DNA of 14,844 nucleotides from the NCBI GenBank assembly GCA_002382045.1, contig DFZJ01000092.1, forward strand, positions 1 to 14,844, read 5' to 3'. This document shows, piece by piece, positions 4,867 to 11,884 of this stretch (its first letter is position 1; the number at the start of each line of letters is the position of its first letter). Source of the stretch: Syntrophaceae bacterium UBA4059. Lineage in GTDB: Bacteria > Desulfobacterota > Syntrophia > Syntrophales > Smithellaceae. A program made the position numbers and the translations under genes. The notes under the pieces are model-generated. The model was not told the DNA's origin. It saw nothing but the letters and a program-made list of their open reading frames with translations, and ran no database searches.

Positions 4867-6549
4867 TTGTATTTCTCAGACGAAACACAAAAGAAATCCA
4901 GGGAGCTTACCGAAAAATGGCAACATGATGTTCAGGAAACGCTAAAAAGCAATCCCGATCAGAAGGAGCGCTTTACGACCGTTTCCGATCTGGACATCAA
5001 AAGGCTCTATACACCCGAAGATTTGACGGACATGGATTTTGCCCGGGACATCAGTGTGCCGGGTGAATTCCCTTATCTGCGCGGCAACCAGGTGACCGGT
5101 TACCGGGGACGGCACTGGACTTTCCGCATGTTTGCCGGCATGGGCAGCGCACAGGACACCAACGCCCGCTGGCACATGCTGCTTCGCGAAGGCCAGACGG
5201 GACTTTCCACCGCTTTCGATTTTCCCACCCTCATGGGGTATGACAGCGACTCGTCCAGATGTCTGGGTGAGGTGGGCAAGTGCGGTGTGGCCATCGACAC
5301 GCTGGAAGATTTTCTGGCGCTGATCGACCATATTCCGCTGGACCAGGTCACCACCTCCATGACGATCAACCCCCCGGCTACCGTGTTGTGGGCGATGTAT
5401 TGCGCGGCGGCCGACATCAAAGGGGTTCCCCTCGCCAAAATCGGCGGCACGATCCAAAACGACATGCTCAAGGAATTCATTGCGCAAAAAACGTTCATGT
5501 GTCCGCCGGAACCCTCTATCAAGCTCATCAGCGATACTGTGGAATTCGGCGCCCAATACGTTCCCCGCTGGAACACGATCAGCATCAGCGGCTATCACAT
5601 CCGCGAAGCAGGCGCGACCGCCGTTCAGGAACTGGCCTTCACGCTCCGGGACGGCATTGAATACGTCGAAGACATTATCCGCCGGAAAAAGATGGATGTG
5701 GATGATTTCGCGCCGCGCCTGTCTTTCTTCTTTAATTCGCATATCGATCTTTTTGAGGAAATCTGCAAACTGCGCGCCGCGCGGCGCATCTGGGCCAAAG
5801 TGATGCGTGACCGCTTCGGCGCAAAAGATCCCCGCTCGTTGTGGATGCGCTTTCACGTCCAGACCGCCGGCTGTTCACTGACCGCGCAGCAGCCCTACAA
5901 CAATGTTGTCCGGACAACGATTGAGGCACTGGCCGCCGTTTTAGGCGGAACGCAGTCCCTGCACACCAATTCACTGGATGAAGTTCTGTGTCTGCCGTCC
6001 GAACAGGCTGTGGAAATAGCCTTGCGCACCCAGCAGATTCTGGCTGAAGAAACGGGCGTGGTCAACACCATCGACCCCCTGGCCGGTTCCTACTTTATTG
6101 AATCGCTCACCAATGAAATCGAGGAAAAAGCCTGGGAATACATTGAAAAGATCGACGCCATGGGCGGCATGATTGCCGCCATCGAAAAAGGCTTTCCCCA
6201 GATGGAAATCGCGGACGCGGCTTACAAATTCCAGCGGCAGCTGGAAAGCAGAGAAAAGATCATGGTCGGCGTTAACAAGTATGTCACCGAGGCACAGCAT
6301 GCCGTGCCGCTGGTGGAGATCGATGAAAAAACAGGCGAGGAGCAGATCCGGCGTCTCCGGGAGGTTCGCCGCAAACGCGACCATCGCGCCGTGAAACAAT
6401 CGCTCACCGACATCCGGACCGCCTGTAAAACCGGCGCAAACGTGATGCCGTATTGCATCAGCGCCGTTAAAAACCTGGCAACCCAGCAGGAGATTTGCGA
6501 CGTGTATCGCGAAGTTTACGGGGAGTACAGAGACCCCGGTATCTATTAA
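4867..6549 (+). CDS. Adenosylcobalamin-dependent acyl-CoA mutase, catalytic subunit (isobutyryl-CoA mutase-like)
   Basis: A 560-aa TIM-barrel subunit of the methylmalonyl-CoA mutase superfamily without a B12 domain, the length of IcmA/HcmA-type large subunits. It starts with TTG at 4867; GGGAGG at 4856-4861 is well spaced and the next in-frame Met is at residue 56. Core motifs are present: WTFRMFAGMGSAQDTN (84-99), GLSTAFDFPTLMGYDSD (112-128), GTIQNDMLKEFIAQ (194-207), SISGYHIREAGAT with catalytic His244, and RFHVQTAGCSLTAQQPYNNVVRT split over 328-350. Residues aligned by me to Propionibacterium MutB: Phe89 replaces Tyr89 and Gln207 replaces Arg207, the pair that distinguishes isobutyryl-CoA mutase; Ala116 argues against hydroxyisobutyryl-CoA mutase, which has Asp. 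Predicted reaction: isobutyryl-CoA to butyryl-CoA carbon-skeleton rearrangement. Automated annotation would probably call it methylmalonyl-CoA mutase. First gene of a four-gene operon. Confidence 0.92.
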   Translation: MYFSDETQKKSRELTEKWQHDVQETLKSNPDQKERFTTVSDLDIKRLYTPEDLTDMDFARDISVPGEFPYLRGNQVTGYRGRHWTFRMFAGMGSAQDTNARWHMLLREGQTGLSTAFDFPTLMGYDSDSSRCLGEVGKCGVAIDTLEDFLALIDHIPLDQVTTSMTINPPATVLWAMYCAAADIKGVPLAKIGGTIQNDMLKEFIAQKTFMCPPEPSIKLISDTVEFGAQYVPRWNTISISGYHIREAGATAVQELAFTLRDGIEYVEDIIRRKKMDVDDFAPRLSFFFNSHIDLFEEICKLRAARRIWAKVMRDRFGAKDPRSLWMRFHVQTAGCSLTAQQPYNNVVRTTIEALAAVLGGTQSLHTNSLDEVLCLPSEQAVEIALRTQQILAEETGVVNTIDPLAGSYFIESLTNEIEEKAWEYIEKIDAMGGMIAAIEKGFPQMEIADAAYKFQRQLESREKIMVGVNKYVTEAQHAVPLVEIDEKTGEEQIRRLREVRRKRDHRAVKQSLTDIRTACKTGANVMPYCISAVKNLATQQEICDVYREVYGEYRDPGIY

Positions 6550-6559
6550 GGAGCTATTT

Positions 6560-6964
6560 ATGTCGGCAAGAAAAATTCGAGTGATGGTGGCCAAACCCGG
6601 TCTGGATGGTCATGATCGGGGCGCACGCATCCTGGCTCGCTGCTTCCGCGACGCCGGTTTTGAAGTCATTTACACCGGCTGTCATCAAACCCCGGAACAG
6701 GTTGTCGCCGCGGCCATTCAGGAAGACGTTGATCTCGTGGGGCTGAGCTGTCTCTCGGGGGCGCATCGCGTTTTGTTTCCAAGAGTCGTGGACCTGCTGC
6801 GCGAAAAAAACGCCTCCGACATCACCGTCATCGGCGGCGGCATCATCCCTGAGCAGGACTTCCAGATGTTGTATGACGCGGGCATTAAGGCCATTTTCAC
6901 CCCCGGCGCATCACTCGACTCCATTGTGGACTGGATCCGCACCAACATCCAGGGCAGAGACTGA
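6560..6964 (+). CDS. Acyl-CoA mutase small subunit, cobalamin-binding
   Basis: A 134-aa B12-binding domain, matching the 130-140 residues of IcmB/HcmB. It begins with the substrate-side Lys12 (equivalent to MutB Lys604) and the DxHxxG cobalamin-lower-ligand motif as LDGHDRG, with Asp16, His18 and Gly21. Then follow the VGLSCLSGAH segment (about 60-70), VIGGGIIPEQD (about 91-101) and IFTPGA, which line the nucleotide tail groove. It is base-off/His-on type. AAGGAG overlaps the end of the large-subunit gene, which stops only ten bases before. It assembles with the catalytic subunit to form the active enzyme; the split arrangement, rather than a fused 700-residue chain, is that of ICM, HCM and archaeal-type mutases. 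Confidence 0.95.
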   Translation: MSARKIRVMVAKPGLDGHDRGARILARCFRDAGFEVIYTGCHQTPEQVVAAAIQEDVDLVGLSCLSGAHRVLFPRVVDLLREKNASDITVIGGGIIPEQDFQMLYDAGIKAIFTPGASLDSIVDWIRTNIQGRD

Positions 6965-6988
6965 AAAATAATCCGGCAATCATGACGA

Positions 6989-7960
6989 ATGGAAACGACT
7001 AAAAAAATATGTGCGGGCGATGTCCGTTCCGCCTCCCGCCTGATCCGGGATCTGGAAGATAAGCTGCCGCAGGCGCGCCCGCGTCTTAAACAACTTTTTC
7101 CGCACACGGGTAAATCGTTTATTATCGGCATCACCGGCGCGCCCGGCGCCGGCAAAAGCACCCTGACCGACGCCCTCATCAGCGAATTTCGCAAACAGAA
7201 AAGAACCGTCGGCGTTCTGGCGGTTGACCCGACCAGCCCTTTTTCCGGCGGCGCCATTTTGGGCGACCGCGTCCGCATGCTCCGCCACGCGGAAGATGAA
7301 GGTGTGTTCATCCGGTCGCTGGCCACACGCGGCGCGCTGGGCGGCCTCTCCCAGGCTGCGGGCGACGCTATTCACGTCATGGAAGCTATGGGCAAAGATG
7401 TCGTGATCGTCGAAACCGTCGGCATCGGCCAGCAGGAACTCGATATCATCCATCACGCACACAGTGTCATTGTCGTCCTGGTGCCCGGTATGGGCGATGA
7501 AATTCAGACCATGAAAGCCGGCATTATGGAAATTGCCGATGTTTTCGCCATCAACAAAGCTGACCGCCCCGGCGCGAAACAACTGCAAACGGAACTGGCC
7601 TCACTTCTGAACACATCCGCTCTGCCGCCTTCCGCCTGGCGGGCGCCTGTCGTGAGTATCGGCAATTTGTATGAACCGGCGGGTTTTGCCGAACAGACGG
7701 CGGAGCTTGCGCAAAAAATATCAGAGCATCATGCGCATCTCTTGATCAGCGGACAACTGGCCCTGCGTATGGAACGCAAAGCGCTCATGGAAATTACTGA
7801 CGCGCTTAAGGCCTGCATATTGGAGCCGGTGCTGAACAAACTGATCGCGAGCGGCGAACTGAAAAACATTACCCAAAGAGTTAAAAACCGCGAAGCGGAT
7901 CCTTATACCGAAGCGGAAACCATCGCGCGCCGCTTCCTCAAGTCAGGAGAAATATCATGA
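6989..7960 (+). CDS. meaB: MeaB/ArgK-family G-protein chaperone of the mutase
   Basis: A 323-aa SIMIBI-class GTPase. Visible motifs: Walker A GAPGAGKST (50-58), the switch region DPTSPFSGGAILGDRVRM (80-97), VETVGIGQQELD (141-152) and NKAD (189-192) for guanine specificity. Family knowledge: MeaB gates insertion of adenosylcobalamin into the mutase, rejects damaged cofactor and protects the enzyme from inactivation. The gene lies 24 bases after the small subunit and overlaps the adenosyltransferase gene by four bases (ATGA, 7957-7960). No strong ribosome site precedes the ATG at 6989; an ATG eight bases earlier opens only a six-codon frame. The C-terminal 60 residues are the usual dimerisation helices. 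Position next to the mutase makes the partner assignment secure; substrate-independent role. Confidence 0.95.
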   Translation: METTKKICAGDVRSASRLIRDLEDKLPQARPRLKQLFPHTGKSFIIGITGAPGAGKSTLTDALISEFRKQKRTVGVLAVDPTSPFSGGAILGDRVRMLRHAEDEGVFIRSLATRGALGGLSQAAGDAIHVMEAMGKDVVIVETVGIGQQELDIIHHAHSVIVVLVPGMGDEIQTMKAGIMEIADVFAINKADRPGAKQLQTELASLLNTSALPPSAWRAPVVSIGNLYEPAGFAEQTAELAQKISEHHAHLLISGQLALRMERKALMEITDALKACILEPVLNKLIASGELKNITQRVKNREADPYTEAETIARRFLKSGEIS

Positions 7961-8547
7961 TACCCGCAGCAAAGAAAAAAGTTAAGCGCACCCCTCAAAA
8001 GAAAAAAACACTCGTCCCCGCTTCGGTAATCCGGGGACTGGTGATTGTGATAACCGGCGACGGCAAAGGGAAGACCACCGCCGCTTTCGGGCAGGCCCTG
8101 CGCGCCATCGGACAGGGCTATAAGGTCTTCATCCTGCAGTTTATGAAGGGCCGCGACTATGGCGAGTTTGTGGCCGCTGAAAAATATCTGCCGCGTTTGA
8201 CCATTATGCGCTCGGGCCTGGACAGTTTTGTCATGCGCGGGAATCCCGCTCCCGTGGACATTGCGCTGGCCAGACAGGGTTTCGATTGGGCGAAAAAAGC
8301 CGTTGCCTCAGGAAAATACAATATGGTCATCCTTGATGAAATCAACGTGGCTGTCGATTTCAAACTGATTCCCCTGGAAGACGTTGTCGCCTTGATTAAA
8401 AACAAGCCACCCGCGCTGGATCTGATTCTCACCGGCCGTTACGCGGCCCAAGCCATCATCAAACTGGCCGATACGGTCAGCGAAGTTAAAGAAATCAAAC
8501 ATCATTATGCCGCCGGCATCAAAGACCGGGCGGGCATCGAATATTAA
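7957..8547 (+). CDS. cobO: Cob(I)alamin/cob(I)yrinate adenosyltransferase, CobO/CobA (BtuR) type
   Basis: A 196-aa P-loop enzyme that transfers adenosyl from ATP to cob(I)alamin, making the cofactor used by the mutase encoded upstream. The P-loop GDGKGKT is at residues 34-40, preceded by LVIVITGD; YNMVILDEIN (about 121-130) is the Walker-B-like strand, and the C-terminus ends HHYAAGIKDRAGIEY, the usual closing segment of the family (often ...GIKA..GIEF). The first 20 residues are Lys-rich, an extension of unknown role. The start is set by AGGAGA (7945-7950) and by the ATGA overlap with meaB. Mutase operons more often carry PduO-type adenosyltransferases; a CobO-type enzyme here suggests local supply of cofactor for loading. 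No terminator was seen in the 31 bases before the convergent regulator gene. Confidence 0.93.
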   Translation: MIPAAKKKVKRTPQKKKTLVPASVIRGLVIVITGDGKGKTTAAFGQALRAIGQGYKVFILQFMKGRDYGEFVAAEKYLPRLTIMRSGLDSFVMRGNPAPVDIALARQGFDWAKKAVASGKYNMVILDEINVAVDFKLIPLEDVVALIKNKPPALDLILTGRYAAQAIIKLADTVSEVKEIKHHYAAGIKDRAGIEY

Positions 8548-8578
8548 TTCAACCCCAAGAATTGCTTCATGGAATCGC

Positions 8579-9913
8579 TCAGATGGCGCCTGCGGTTGCC
8601 TGCACCTTTTCCTGCACTTCAGCAAGGATGGGCGCAACATCCGTTTCATTTAACGACAGGAGTTGCAGGACATCGCTTAAATCGGGGGGCGGCTCTTCAA
8701 ACATGCTGAAGCCTATCCTGCGTGTCAACATGTTCGCGAGATAGAGAATCATGACCATATTCCGCGAATCGGCGGAAATCCCCGGGGCTTCATGGGTGTT
8801 AACGGCCTTGATCAGGATTTCATCAAAACCCCACCGCTGAAAGACCGCGCCGCCGAAACCGGCATGAAGCGTCTGAATCACGGCCATGATGTCATCGAGC
8901 TTGAACTCCGGAAATTTGCCTTTCGCGGTAAGATTCAAGGTCATGGCATGCAGCAGCAGCACCTTGCCGATATCATGGGTCAACCCCAACAGAAATATCG
9001 TGTCTTCGTCTTCGCCATTATATTTTTTGGCAATAGCCCGTGCCAGATACGCCGTTGCAATCGCGTGAAGAAAAAGCTTATCCATAACCGCCTTAACCGG
9101 CGCGCTATCCGCCTTGTAAAGCGATTTCATGGCAATCGTGGATACAATGCTTTTGGTGTCTTTTATGCCGACGAGGGTCAAGGCCTGAACAATGGATTTA
9201 ACCTTGCCCTGCCCTCCGTAATGAACAGAGTTGGCCATACTCAAGAGCCGCAGCGTCACGATCTGATCCTGCTCGATGCACACGGCGATATCTTCGAGTG
9301 TGACATCCGGCATTCGGAGAACCTCCTGGATTTTCTGAATCAGGGCGGGAAACGCCGGCAGCTCGATTCTTCCCTTTTTAAACGCTTCAATGACATCTTT
9401 TACGGCTTTCACGATGACGTTTTCCTCCGGCCGCACGGGGGGTGCGGCAGAACCGTCATTTACTCTGGCCGATTTCTTCAGCAGGCTGGTCTCTCCTTTT
9501 TGAGAACCCGTCTCCGATGGATTGACCAGTCCCAGCTTGATCAGCTTTTTTGCCAGGGTGTCGCGATCGAAGGGTTTGGCAATATAATCGTTGCATCCGC
9601 TCTGAACAGCCGTGACAATCGTATCCTTGTCTGCCGAAGCCGTCACGATGATAATGACCGTCCTCTTGTCCGCCGGCACTTCTTTTTGCTTCTCCATGGC
9701 CCGGATTTGAAAAAGGACGTCCAACCCGCTCATATCGGGCATGGAAATATCAAGGGTAATCAGGTCAAAAGGCTTGTGATTCTCACCCGCGGTTTTAAAA
9801 GCTTCAAGGGTTGCTGTTCCACTTTCAACCGCTTCGCATTCACCATAACCGGTCAGAATCCGTTCCATAAGCTTCCGGCTGACGAGTTCGTCGTCCGCTA
9901 TCAATATTTTCAT
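8579..9913 (-). CDS. Response regulator with REC and HDOD domains
   Basis: A 444-aa protein. Residues 1-125 are a receiver domain: acidic pair Asp7-Asp8, phospho-acceptor Asp55 in LITLDISMPD, Thr91 in IVTASAD and Lys113 in AKPFD, all intact. After a Pro/Gly-rich linker (about 135-170), residues 180-385 form an HDOD domain: ELPAFPALIQKIQEVL, EDIAVCIEQDQIVTLRLL, then LLGLTHDIGKVLL (308-320) and NTHEAPGI. HDOD proteins commonly act in signal-dependent control of motility, biofilm or stress responses, often with c-di-GMP links. Here the HD pair His313-Asp314 is retained, whereas many HDOD domains have lost it. The ATG overlaps the stop of the degraded kinase gene by four bases (9910-9913), so the two were once a coupled pair; the regulator may now answer to another kinase. 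Confidence 0.9.
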   Translation of the reverse strand: MKILIADDELVSRKLMERILTGYGECEAVESGTATLEAFKTAGENHKPFDLITLDISMPDMSGLDVLFQIRAMEKQKEVPADKRTVIIIVTASADKDTIVTAVQSGCNDYIAKPFDRDTLAKKLIKLGLVNPSETGSQKGETSLLKKSARVNDGSAAPPVRPEENVIVKAVKDVIEAFKKGRIELPAFPALIQKIQEVLRMPDVTLEDIAVCIEQDQIVTLRLLSMANSVHYGGQGKVKSIVQALTLVGIKDTKSIVSTIAMKSLYKADSAPVKAVMDKLFLHAIATAYLARAIAKKYNGEDEDTIFLLGLTHDIGKVLLLHAMTLNLTAKGKFPEFKLDDIMAVIQTLHAGFGGAVFQRWGFDEILIKAVNTHEAPGISADSRNMVMILYLANMLTRRIGFSMFEEPPPDLSDVLQLLSLNETDVAPILAEVQEKVQATAGAI

Positions 9914-10802
9914 TGGCCGCTCCGATCAGACTGTTTTAAGATAAAATCCCTGTCGTCGCCGAATTCAAGAAGTGCCGCATCATAATCCATAATGTCCTGG
10001 ATTTCAAAATCATTGTTCTGCTCCATCACGGGCATTTGAACATCCATCAGGATCAGATCATAGGACTTCCCCATAAAGGCCTGGACGGCCTGTTCGCCGT
10101 TTTCCGCCAGATCGACGGCATATCCGGCGCTACGCAAATGACTCATGGCGATCTGCTGGTTCGTCGGATAATCTTCCGCCAGCAGAATCACAACCTGGCC
10201 CGTGTGTTTTTCCTTGATCGTATGCTGCGTCACCAGTTTTCCCGCCGGCTCGGCATCAGCAATATGACACTCCCAGGGGCTCAGGTATTCCCGGAGAATA
10301 AAACGGTTATTGGTATTGTCATCGACAATCAATATTTTCAGCTCCTGAAAAATCACCTGATGTTTGGACTGCGGCTCGTCCGGCAAGGGCTGCTTTCTGA
10401 AAACAAGATCAACCCAGAAAGTTACGCCTTGCCCTTCTTCACTTTCCAGGCTGATTTTTTCCCCCCACCATTTCCACAAGCATTCGGGAAATGGTCGTTC
10501 CCAATCCTGTTCCACCGAATTTCCGTGTTGTCGATCCATCCGCCGATCCAGATGACAATTCCCAGATAGGCCACGGCGGGGGTTGTCATGCCGACACTGG
10601 GAAGGATAATGTTGACAGCCAAACCGAAAATCATCGTCGGAACCCATGTGGCAAAAATAATCAGAGCCTGCTTTCTTTCTTTCCTGATTTTCGTTCTGAT
10701 TCCCCAGTGTGCAAAAAGGACCGGCCCGATCAGCATAACACTGGACATTATGGATAAGAGGCGCAAAATAATGTTTGCTGCCCATGCCTTCTGGCATCCT
10801 TC
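9910..10802 (-). pseudogene. Degraded hybrid histidine kinase (7TM, HATPase, REC, REC, HPt remnants)
   Basis: Pieces of a hybrid sensor kinase are joined without their middles. From about 10790 to 10530 one frame encodes a membrane segment (MLIGPVLFAHWGIRTK, IRKERKQALIIFATWVP, then NIILPSVGMTTP) like the N-terminal 7TM region of kinases; it has no proper start. It passes into the ATPase G2 box (TTRKFGGTGLGTTISRMLVE) in another frame, so PAS, HisKA and most of HATPase are missing. A further shift occurs at a G6A6 run (plus strand 10455-10466), after which ISLESEEGQGVTFW continues. A receiver start (LKILIVDDNTNNRFILRE) stops near 10242. A second receiver (ILLAEDYPTNQQIA to LMDVQMPVM) breaks near 10024 and joins an HPt start (DYDAALLEFGDDRDFI) that ends at once. 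It cannot make a working kinase. The stop overlaps the regulator start. Confidence 0.85.
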
Positions 10803-10872
10803 TTAGCATTTTTTTGAAGAAAGAACATCATCGATAATAAATTTTAAAAAAGGCATTCGGCGGGATATTTCC

Positions 10873-10901
10873 TTGACATGCAAAATGCATCTTACTATAG
10901 T
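10873..10901 (+). promoter_or_regulatory. Sigma70-type promoter of the CDF-like gene
   Basis: TTGACA (10873-10878), 17-base spacer, TATAGT (10896-10901), a near-consensus promoter. The start point would be near 10908, about 20 bases before the ATG at 10930. The spacer contains the palindrome ATGCAAAATGCAT-like stretch (TGCAAAATGCA, 10879-10889), which could be an operator; no regulator is known. Confidence 0.85.
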
Positions 10902-10929
10902 TGCAGCATATCAACAGAAGGTTATTTCT

Positions 10930-11835
10930 ATGAGTGAACTTTCAGCAGCCGTTTCCAATCAAACAAAAATCCGCCTGTTAGCGCTGATGATGGCGATGGA
11001 AATTTATACAATTGGCGTCTCCGCCATCGGCATCGCCACATCCAACTCCATTGTTTTCGTAGCCAATTTTGTTATCGCCTTGACGGGGGCACTGGCTTCG
11101 GGTCTTTCGCTCTATACGGTCAAGCGGATGACACGGGGAACGGATCTGCTCAACACCTACGGACTGGGAAGGATGGAGACCATCTCCAGCATTGTCGTCG
11201 GCATCACCATGCTTCTGGCCGTTTTATTTGTCAGCTACGAAACCGTCATGAAAATCCTCCATCCTGCCGAACAGCATGGCGGCCTCGTGGCCATGATCCT
11301 GACTTTCGCTTCCTTCATCGCATCACTCTGGCTCTGGATACGCAATTACCGGCTGAGCAAGACGGAGCATTCTCCCATCTTCAGCTCGATCTGGCGAATG
11401 GCCAGAATGGGCGCGCTGGAAGATTTGCTGATTATCCTCGCCGTGGGGATTTCGCTGATTTTTGAAGGCGCGGCCTGGACGCGTTATCTGGATGTCTGCG
11501 CGACATCTTTTCTCATGATCAGCATCATCAAATCGATCTACGACGTTTTCTCCGGATCCATCAGTGATCTGCTGGATCGCAGTCTTGACGAATATGATCT
11601 GCTGATCATTCTGCGCGAACTGGTCGCTAATTTCGACGCCTATGATCAGATTCACGGCGTTCGTACGCGCCGTTCGGGAAGCCAGACTTTCATAGAAATA
11701 TTTCTGGAATTCAACAGCGAAACCCGGATGAAAACGGTCTACGACTTAAAAGAACGATTGGAAGCGGAACTGAAAAAACGGATACCCAACGCCCAGATCA
11801 TGATCATCCCCGGCAATAACAAGGGGCGGGTTTAA
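10930..11835 (+). CDS. CDF-like membrane protein with degenerate metal site
   Basis: A 301-aa protein with about six hydrophobic segments (residues about 15-35, 42-62, 82-104, 119-137, 163-178, 187-204) and a soluble C-terminal domain (about 215-296), the layout of cation diffusion facilitators. YGLGRMETISSIVVG (77-91) matches the YG.GR.E...S segment after TM2, and HGVRTRRSGSQTFIEIFLEF is the usual C-terminal beta strand region. The canonical metal ligands are mostly absent by my alignment: the TM2 region reads VANFVIALTGALAS (44-57) where a D..H/D...D pattern is expected, and TM5 reads GALED (161-165) where HxxxD is expected, keeping only Asp165. It may transport by other residues or have a non-transport role. 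The start at ATG 10930 is preferred to TTG 10873 because that TTG is the -35 box and AGAAGG precedes 10930. Confidence 0.82.
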   Translation: MSELSAAVSNQTKIRLLALMMAMEIYTIGVSAIGIATSNSIVFVANFVIALTGALASGLSLYTVKRMTRGTDLLNTYGLGRMETISSIVVGITMLLAVLFVSYETVMKILHPAEQHGGLVAMILTFASFIASLWLWIRNYRLSKTEHSPIFSSIWRMARMGALEDLLIILAVGISLIFEGAAWTRYLDVCATSFLMISIIKSIYDVFSGSISDLLDRSLDEYDLLIILRELVANFDAYDQIHGVRTRRSGSQTFIEIFLEFNSETRMKTVYDLKERLEAELKKRIPNAQIMIIPGNNKGRV

Positions 11836-11846
11836 AGCCCGCCCCT
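11822..11846. terminator. Hairpin between convergent genes
   Basis: AGGGGCGGG (11822-11830) pairs perfectly with CCCGCCCCT (11838-11846) around a 7-base loop. The last codons of the CDF-like gene form the stem and its TAA stop lies in the loop. No T-run follows on either strand, so termination efficiency is uncertain. Confidence 0.55.
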
Positions 11847-11884
11847 CAAAAGAGACGCTTGAAACATGATGGGGCTGATTAAAA

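Noticed and set aside
4942..5856. 304-aa minus-strand reading frame opposite the mutase gene
   Set aside because: It is an antisense shadow of a highly conserved, GC-rich coding sequence; its protein has no recognisable domain.
8792..9985. 397-aa plus-strand reading frame opposite the REC-HDOD gene
   Set aside because: The minus-strand protein has two clear conserved domains; the plus frame has none and spans two minus-strand genes.
10873..10929. TTG start giving a 320-aa CDF-like protein
   Set aside because: That TTG is the first base of a near-consensus -35 box and the extra codons lie across the promoter; ATG at 10930 has a ribosome site.
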